Of a DNA stretch of 11,186 nt, positions 7,302-11,186 are shown one piece after another (position 1 is the first letter of the stretch; each line of letters starts with the position of its first letter). The notes below the pieces were generated by a model, which made no database searches, was not told where the DNA came from, and saw only the letters and a program-made list of their open reading frames with translations. Origin of the DNA: Bacteroidales bacterium (lineage in GTDB: Bacteria > Bacteroidota > Bacteroidia > Bacteroidales > Muribaculaceae); the NCBI GenBank assembly GCA_004557565.1, contig SFGS01000064.1, positions 1-11,186 on the forward strand. The letters run 5' to 3'. Both the position numbers and the translations under genes were made by a program.

Positions 7302-7427
7302 TCATTTCCTTTCGCGATTGTGCTTGTCAATTTTGTAGCACACATAGCCTACAAGGATACATACTATTATGGCTCCAAAGCATATCGCCATTATATCAAA
7401 ATCTGAGCAAATATCAATCGTATTCAT
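7302..7427 (-). CDS. Small single-pass membrane protein, 41 residues (hypothetical)
   Basis: The product is not a recognised family. It has a short acidic N-terminus (MNTIDICSDFD), one hydrophobic helix about residues 12-31, and a strongly basic end (KIDKHNRERK). The positive-inside rule predicts N-terminus out, C-terminus in the cytoplasm. Cysteines at 7, 16, 23 and 30 are notable: the last three are seven residues apart and would lie roughly on one face of the helix. Support for a real gene is an ATG start, an exact -7 box (7473-7480) about 45 nt upstream, and a perfect terminator downstream. It lies alone between the symporter and AraC-type genes on the same strand, with its own signals. 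Function unknown; small membrane proteins often modulate a larger partner, but nothing here names one. Confidence 0.65.
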   Translation of the reverse strand: MNTIDICSDFDIMAICFGAIIVCILVGYVCYKIDKHNRERK

Positions 7428-7472
7428 ACGTATTCGTATCGCTTTATCCCAAATCGGTTGAAAATTGTGTTG

Positions 7473-7480
7473 CAAATGTA
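7473..7480 (-). promoter_or_regulatory. -7 promoter box of the 41-codon gene
   Basis: The minus strand reads TACATTTG followed by CA, an exact TAnnTTTG match with the same CA that follows four of the other boxes. No good -33 element sits at normal spacing; the nearest TTTTTG is only 14 nt upstream. Predicted leader about 39 nt. Confidence 0.5.
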
Positions 7481-7520
7481 TGGCAATATCCTAACAAAAA
7501 GTATAAGATTCCTACCCTTT

Positions 7521-7572
7521 GGTGTACGATTAAGGGTTTTTTGGTGTGTAACTTATATAGAAATCGTACACC
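7521..7572. repeat. 11-bp inverted repeat with GGTGT words
   Basis: GGTGTACGATT (7521-7531) and AATCGTACACC (7562-7572) are perfect inverted arms with a 30-nt loop. The loop carries a further partial copy, TTGGTGTGTAA (7541-7551), and AACACC follows at 7575-7580. The cluster lies upstream of the small membrane gene and downstream of the AraC-type gene. It could be an operator array or part of the 3' end of the upstream transcript; neither is shown. Confidence 0.45.
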
Positions 7573-7671
7573 TAAACACCTATTCCACAGCGAAATCGCT
7601 AAAAATGCGACAATTCGCCGTAAAATCGCAAAAATGTATTGGTTATTTTTGGTTTTTTCCGAAATGGAGTT

Positions 7672-8817
7672 TTACTTTTTGGTTTTTTTCTGGTTTTCTT
7701 GCCATTCGCGGGGCGTGAAACCAGTGATGGCCTTGAAGCGGTTTTGCAAATAATTGCGATGGCTGAAACCGCAGGCGTAAGCTATGGTTTCGAGCTTATA
7801 GTTTTCGTCCTCTATCAGCATACGCTTGGCTTCCTCGATGCGGAGCTCCGAGAGCCACACGCGGAATGTCTTTCCCTCATACACCGAAAGGTAAAGGATG
7901 AGCTGGCGTTTCGGAACGCGCAGTTTAGCGGCAAGGTTGGTGCTGTTCACATCGGGCTGGCTGTAGCCTTGCGCCTTGCGCCAGCGTTCGATGGCGGTGC
8001 GAATTTGCTTGCATTGCTGTTCGGTAAGGGTGGCGGTTGGCGCACTGGCCTCTTCAGTAACCTCTTCTTCTGAATTGGTCTTTGCTTTATCGTCGTCTAA
8101 TTCCTCATCGATGATGTCGCTCACTGGCGTAAGGTTGTAGCCGAAAGAGATAAAACTCAAAACGTACACCACCAGCAGCACCAAGATGATTGGACCGAAA
8201 ATAGAAAGAACCTTCAAAGAGAATATCACAAACGGCACAGTAATGCATATCATAAATAGCACAGCCATGCCCACACGCATATATATAAAGAACTGGCGAA
8301 TATCGCCACCGGTTTCGTTTTCCACCAACTGCTTCACACGAAAGAGCTCATGGAGAGGATAAAAGGCATAGTAGAAAACCGAAATGTAGAACACCACAGC
8401 CATAGACCTCAATGCCACAGGCATGTTCAGACTACGATAGCAGATATAGCCCACAACGAAACACACCAATATCAACGCCACACTCACAAAGCCCACAAGC
8501 ATATACAGCCGTTTATGCTTACGGTCGCTCACCATGCGGAGCGATGCATACGACACCAGATAGACGGCTGGCGTATAGAACAGCATATTGACCAGTGCGC
8601 CCAACTCATCGCTCGCGGCACGAAAGCCGAGAAATATCTGCAACAGATAGTGCACCACGGCAAGAAGCATGGCAGTGAAAAGAAGCCAGCGCGATTTTTC
8701 GTAGTTGAGCGTGGTGTGTGGCTGGAAAAAGCGAGAAGACAACAGCAACAGTGCCATCAGCGCCATCACCGTCATAGCACAGGATTGAAAGATCAACAAA
8801 TAATCAGGAACTATCAT
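7672..8817 (-). CDS. Seven-TM membrane protein with C-terminal AraC-type DNA-binding domain
   Basis: A 381-residue membrane-anchored regulator. The N-terminal half has seven hydrophobic helices, about 8-28, 43-63, 75-95, 103-127, 138-156, 180-200 and 205-226. An acidic, low-complexity linker follows (about 237-262, DEELDDDK and SEEEVTEE). The C-terminus carries the two helix-turn-helix units of the AraC family: about 290-311, and 341-371 with YACGFSHRNYLQNRFKAITGFTPREW, whose GFS, N-x-F-K and G-x-TP positions match the family signature. It probably senses a membrane or envelope signal and binds DNA while anchored. It lacks the periplasmic sensor and kinase domains of hybrid two-component systems. 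It is divergent from the FadL-like gene, a possible target. The lysine-rich tail (NQKKTKK) comes from a T-rich tract that recurs 30 nt downstream, outside the gene. No clear terminator follows. Confidence 0.88.
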   Translation of the reverse strand: MIVPDYLLIFQSCAMTVMALMALLLLSSRFFQPHTTLNYEKSRWLLFTAMLLAVVHYLLQIFLGFRAASDELGALVNMLFYTPAVYLVSYASLRMVSDRKHKRLYMLVGFVSVALILVCFVVGYICYRSLNMPVALRSMAVVFYISVFYYAFYPLHELFRVKQLVENETGGDIRQFFIYMRVGMAVLFMICITVPFVIFSLKVLSIFGPIILVLLVVYVLSFISFGYNLTPVSDIIDEELDDDKAKTNSEEEVTEEASAPTATLTEQQCKQIRTAIERWRKAQGYSQPDVNSTNLAAKLRVPKRQLILYLSVYEGKTFRVWLSELRIEEAKRMLIEDENYKLETIAYACGFSHRNYLQNRFKAITGFTPREWQENQKKTKK

Positions 8818-8843
8818 ATCTCTATTTATTTCACAACCAACTG

Positions 8844-8851
8844 CAAAGGTA
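8844..8851 (-). promoter_or_regulatory. -7 promoter box of the AraC-type gene
   Basis: The minus strand reads TACCTTTG followed by CAG, an exact TAnnTTTG match, 26 nt before the ATG. The position expected for -33 lies in the AGAAGTT repeat and has no clear TTG. Confidence 0.55.
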
Positions 8852-8862
8852 ACAAAAAAAAT

Positions 8863-8926
8863 CAGAAGTTGAGAATTAGAAGTTGAGAATCAGAAGTTAA
8901 GAAGTTAAGAAGTTGAAGAAGTTAAG
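8863..8926 (+). repeat. Degenerate AGAAGTT tandem repeats
   Basis: GAAGTT occurs six times in 64 nt: two 14-nt units AGAAGTTGAGAAT(T/C) (8864-8877, 8878-8891), then 8-nt units AGAAGTTA at 8892 and following, decaying into GAAGAAGTTAAG. The array begins 12 nt upstream of the -7 box of the AraC-type gene, so it covers that promoter's upstream region. Probably slippage-generated; a similar short copy lies at 4622-4650. Confidence 0.7.
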
Positions 8927-8957
8927 ACGATAGCTTTGGCTTCATCGAAATCTCGTC

Positions 8958-9022
8958 GGACTTGTCAGACTTGTCAGACACCAACTCGTTGACTCGTTGA
9001 CCCGCAGACTTGTTGACTTGTT
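8958..9022 (+). repeat. Three short tandem repeats based on GACTTGTT
   Basis: Three back-to-back duplications of related words: GACTTGTCA twice plus GAC (8959-8979), ACTCGTTG twice plus AC (8984-9001), and GACTTGTT twice (9007-9022). The shared theme GAC(T/C)(T/C)GT(T/C) suggests one ancestral 8/9-nt unit that expanded and diverged. It sits mid-way between the divergent AraC-type and FadL-like promoters. Confidence 0.7.
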
Positions 9023-9134
9023 AAAAAAGGTTGCTTTTTGCAGTTATTAAGATAGATTGTAACACAAGTTAACGGATTGCGATAATTTTACCATTTTATC
9101 AGCGTTTTTGGACATTATATCGGATTTTTTATTG

Positions 9135-9142
9135 TAATTTTG
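9135..9142 (+). promoter_or_regulatory. -7 promoter box of the FadL-like gene
   Basis: TAATTTTG followed by CAAC is an exact TAnnTTTG match, giving a leader of about 30 nt before the ATG at 9179. TTTTTG lies 24 nt upstream, too far for a canonical -33. The box also excludes the in-frame TTG at 9140 as a start, because that codon lies inside the promoter. Confidence 0.6.
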
Positions 9143-9178
9143 CAACCGCATTCCAATAATAACACAAAATATTACGAA

Positions 9179-10750
9179 ATGAAGAAAATTTATTTGATTG
9201 GTTTGGGAGTAGCAATGGCACTCTCAGCGCAAGCTGGCGGCCTGCTCACAAACACAAACCAAAACGTGGCGTTTAACCGCATGATGAGCCGTGAGGCAAG
9301 TATCGGTATCGACGGCGTTTACAGCAATCCTGCCGGTGTGGCGTTTCTCGCTGATGGCGCACACCTCTCTATCAATTTCCAATCAGCATTCCAAACACGC
9401 ACAATCAGAAACGAATACGCACCATTCGCCTACAACACCAATAACCCTACCACCGAGCGTGAGTTTAAGGGTAAGGCCACAGCACCTATCATTCCTTCGG
9501 TGCAATTCGCGTATAATATCAAGAACTGGTCGCTCCAAGCCAACCTCGCCCTCACTGGCGGCGGTGGCAAGTGCGAATTCGACAACGGCCTTGGCTCTTT
9601 TGAGCGCATCGTGGCTAACACTGCCCTCGGCGTGAGCCAATTAGCAGCCGGCATCGACGCTGCAAGCCAGCAGATGGCACCTCTGGGCATTCACGACCCA
9701 GGTTTGAGCCAAGTGTTTAAGAGCCCTGCTTACTCTTACAACAGCTTCATGCGTGGCAAGCAATACTTCTGGGGTCTCTCTTTGGCTGGTGCCTACAAGT
9801 TCAACGACAATCTTGCCGTGGCTGCCGGTGTGCGTGGCGTGCTCGCTATCGCCAACTACTACGGCTATGTGAAAGACATCACCGTGAGCGGTGTGCCTTT
9901 GAGCATGATGGTGGACAAAACCAAGCCAAATTCTGCCAACATCGAGTTGAACTGCGACCAGAACGGCAAGGGCTTCACTCCATACATCGGTATCGACTTC
10001 AAGACCGGTCGCTTCAACTTCGCCGCTAAATACGAGTTCAAAACTCGCCTGCGCATGAAGAACAAGTCGGTGAACTTGGCTCCAAGTATCGGTAACTTGC
10101 CCGAAGTGCTCGCTGTAGATTACGGCGTGGAACTGCTCAACCCAAAATTGGCTGAAAAATACGCTGGCACTCCATACGAATCAGTGGTGGCTAACGCTCA
10201 ACAAACCCTCAAAGGCAAAATGGAAGCATTCGGTCAAACTTTCGACAAGGGTTTGAAAGAAGCTATCGGTGAATATGAAGACGGCACTAAGGTGGCTAAC
10301 GATATTCCTGCCTACCTCGCTCTCGGCGCTGGCATGAAGGCTACCGACAAGTTGACCGTGAATGTTGGTTTCCACTACTTCTTCGACAAACAAGCCACTG
10401 GCTACAACAACCACAACAAGTTGCTCAAGCGTGGCACCATCGAATACAACGCCGGTGTGGAATACGATGCCAACAAGTTGTTGACACTCAGCGCTGGCTG
10501 GCAAAGCACCAACTACGGCACCACCGACGCTTACATGGACGACAAATCATTTGTGGTGAGCAGTAACTCTATCGGCATGGGCGCATGTATCCACGCCAGC
10601 AAAATGATTGATGTGAACGTGGCATACTTCACCACCATCTACGGTCACAAGAAGATGTCACAAATCGATGCCAACACCAACATGGAGTATAAGAGCGATT
10701 TCACACGCACCAACAACACACTTGGCGTGGGCGTGGATATCCACTTCTAA
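9179..10750 (+). CDS. OmpP1/FadL/TodX-family outer-membrane transport protein
   Basis: A beta-barrel expected to pass hydrophobic molecules, such as long-chain fatty acids, across the outer membrane. The 523-residue product starts with a clean signal peptide (MKKIYLIGLGVAMALSAQA, cut near residue 19). The family's near-N-terminal NPAG motif follows at 50-53 in GVYSNPAGVAFLADG, as does the glycine/aromatic alternation of barrel strands. The chain ends in an aromatic residue (GVGVDIHF), the usual barrel-assembly signal. I chose Met at 9179 because the longer reading from 9140 would begin inside the -7 box and bury the signal peptide. Codons strongly favour AAC, AAG and GGC/GGT, suggesting high expression. 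It is a single-gene unit ending in its own terminator. Substrate is unproven: Bacteroidales members vary widely and some are annotated as hemin or aromatic-compound porins. Confidence 0.88.
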   Translation: MKKIYLIGLGVAMALSAQAGGLLTNTNQNVAFNRMMSREASIGIDGVYSNPAGVAFLADGAHLSINFQSAFQTRTIRNEYAPFAYNTNNPTTEREFKGKATAPIIPSVQFAYNIKNWSLQANLALTGGGGKCEFDNGLGSFERIVANTALGVSQLAAGIDAASQQMAPLGIHDPGLSQVFKSPAYSYNSFMRGKQYFWGLSLAGAYKFNDNLAVAAGVRGVLAIANYYGYVKDITVSGVPLSMMVDKTKPNSANIELNCDQNGKGFTPYIGIDFKTGRFNFAAKYEFKTRLRMKNKSVNLAPSIGNLPEVLAVDYGVELLNPKLAEKYAGTPYESVVANAQQTLKGKMEAFGQTFDKGLKEAIGEYEDGTKVANDIPAYLALGAGMKATDKLTVNVGFHYFFDKQATGYNNHNKLLKRGTIEYNAGVEYDANKLLTLSAGWQSTNYGTTDAYMDDKSFVVSSNSIGMGACIHASKMIDVNVAYFTTIYGHKKMSQIDANTNMEYKSDFTRTNNTLGVGVDIHF

Positions 10751-10809
10751 ACGAAACGGCACAGTAGCAAGTAATACTTATTCATAAATATCTATTTTTC
10801 CTAATTGAT

Positions 10810-10848
10810 GAGAGGTGTCCGCTGCGAAGCGAGCACCTCTCTCCTTTT
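10810..10848 (+). terminator. Terminator of the FadL-like gene
   Basis: GAGAGGTG (10810-10817) and CACCTCTC (10834-10841) are perfect 8-bp arms; an inner CGCT-GCGA-AGCG stem follows after one wobble and one mismatch. TCCTTTTCC comes directly after. It lies 60 nt past the FadL-like stop codon. Confidence 0.7.
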
Positions 10849-10887
10849 CCCCCAATGTGTGCGGTGGGGCAAATCTGCGAATTCATC

Positions 10888-10909
10888 ATAACGTAGGGCC
10901 CTACGTTAT
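10888..10909. repeat. Perfect 22-bp palindrome
   Basis: ATAACGTAGGG (10888-10898) is followed directly by its exact reverse complement (10899-10909), with no spacer. A further outer pair, TGCGA (10876-10880) and TCGCA (10912-10916), extends the symmetry with unequal gaps. A spacer-free palindrome suits a dimeric protein site or cruciform better than an RNA hairpin. There is no T-tract and no adjacent gene start in the window. Its GTAGGG core recurs in the element at 4500-4593. Confidence 0.75.
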
Positions 10910-10916
10910 AATCGCA

Positions 10917-11080
10917 AAGTGTCAACCAAAATCAGGATAGCACCGAATGCGATTAAGCACCACCACGCACAAAAAAGGCAGGAATCAATGGAAAATTTGT
11001 GGGGATAAATTATGCATTGTTGCCGAATCGTGAATGGAATCAAAAACAAAAACATAAAAAACAGCCTTGGAGCAATGTGG
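10917..11080. other. Intergenic, nothing recognised
   Basis: Only very short ORFs are present, for example a 28-codon plus-strand ORF from 10947 with no promoter box or homologous features. A run of A-rich words (11041-11063) precedes the hairpin-rich stretch and would be a T-tract for minus-strand transcription. Confidence 0.4.
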
Positions 11081-11180
11081 AATGCTACGCATTTGGCGGT
11101 GCGACTGTGCGCTTTGCGTCATTGGAAACGAGTTTCCATGCCGCCAACCACACAATCCCTCCGCCACCCTCTCACGAGGG
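11081..11180 (-). other. Hairpin-rich stretch, possible structured RNA or repeat element
   Basis: Four inverted repeats lie in 100 nt: AATGC-TAC-GCATT (11081-11093), TTGGCGG/CCGCCAA (11093-11099 and 11141-11147), TGGAAAC-GA-GTTTCCA (11123-11138) nested inside that pair, and CCCTC-TCAC-GAGGG (11167-11180). On the minus strand the structure is followed by T-rich words (complement of 11041-11063), as for a transcript end. I do not recognise a known RNA family. A minus-strand ORF across it starts at the window edge and has no domain signature, so I do not call it a gene. Confidence 0.3.
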
Positions 11181-11186
11181 CTCACC

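Larger units (their letters stand above)
8852..9134. other. Divergent intergenic region, no gene
   Basis: Apart from the two repeat arrays and the flanking -7 boxes, I see no ORF or RNA signature here. The stretch 9023-9134 is AT-rich, as expected upstream of a strong Bacteroidetes promoter. Confidence 0.5.

Noticed and set aside
7292..7753. 153-codon plus-strand ORF (and overlapping 86-codon frame) between the symporter and AraC-type genes
   Set aside because: It runs antisense over the small gene, an inverted repeat and the AraC-type gene's 3' end; the composition is AT-driven and no signal fits.
8350..8886. 178-codon plus-strand ORF antisense to the AraC-type gene
   Set aside because: His/Gln-rich shadow of TM-coding sequence with no recognisable domain; it runs through the promoter of the real gene into repeats.
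9140..9178. 13-residue N-terminal extension of the FadL-like protein from a TTG codon
   Set aside because: The TTG lies inside the -7 promoter box, and the extension would bury a clean signal peptide beginning at 9179.
10985..11185. 66-codon minus-strand ORF at the window edge
   Set aside because: It begins with GTG at the edge, has no domain or composition signal, and overlaps several hairpins.

Overview
The window looks like chromosomal DNA of a member of the Bacteroidales, possibly Prevotellaceae or Muribaculaceae; genus is not resolved. Three things point there. SecD and SecF are fused into one 979-residue protein. Every gene has a Bacteroidetes-type -7 box (TAnnTTTG) upstream, and starts lack a clear Shine-Dalgarno. 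The proteins (OmpP1/FadL barrel, membrane-anchored AraC-type regulator, glutaminase, AGCS symporter) are typical of the group. No phage, IS, CRISPR, tRNA or rRNA gene was seen. This is mostly a housekeeping and metabolic region with unusually eventful intergenic DNA.

Layout. 1-300: TTCGC-rich low-complexity DNA, a plus-strand hairpin with T-tract, and the secDF terminator. 301-3240 (-): SecDF. 3241-3527: divergent promoters. 3528-4493 (+): D-2-hydroxyacid (glycerate-type) dehydrogenase. 4494-4651: convergent gap holding a REP/MITE-like inverted pair of palindromes. 4652-5575 (-): glutaminase. 5669-7033 (-): AGCS amino acid symporter, whose leader is two tandem copies of a 22/23-nt unit. 7302-7427 (-): a 41-residue single-pass membrane protein with its own promoter box and terminator. 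7672-8817 (-): a seven-TM protein ending in an AraC-type DNA-binding domain. 8818-9178: divergent promoters separated by short degenerate tandem repeats. 9179-10750 (+): OmpP1/FadL-family outer-membrane protein. 10751-11186: terminator, a perfect 22-bp palindrome, and a hairpin-rich stretch with no convincing gene.

How the parts relate. SecDF helps export proteins, including barrel proteins such as the FadL homologue. Glutaminase and the AGCS symporter form a pair like Bacillus subtilis glsA-glnT and probably handle glutamine uptake and deamidation. The membrane AraC-type protein is divergent to the FadL-like gene, so it may regulate it (inference). No clearly new multi-gene system was found. 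The most novel candidates are the 41-residue membrane protein, the duplicated symporter leader with its small upstream ORF, and the palindromic intergenic elements.
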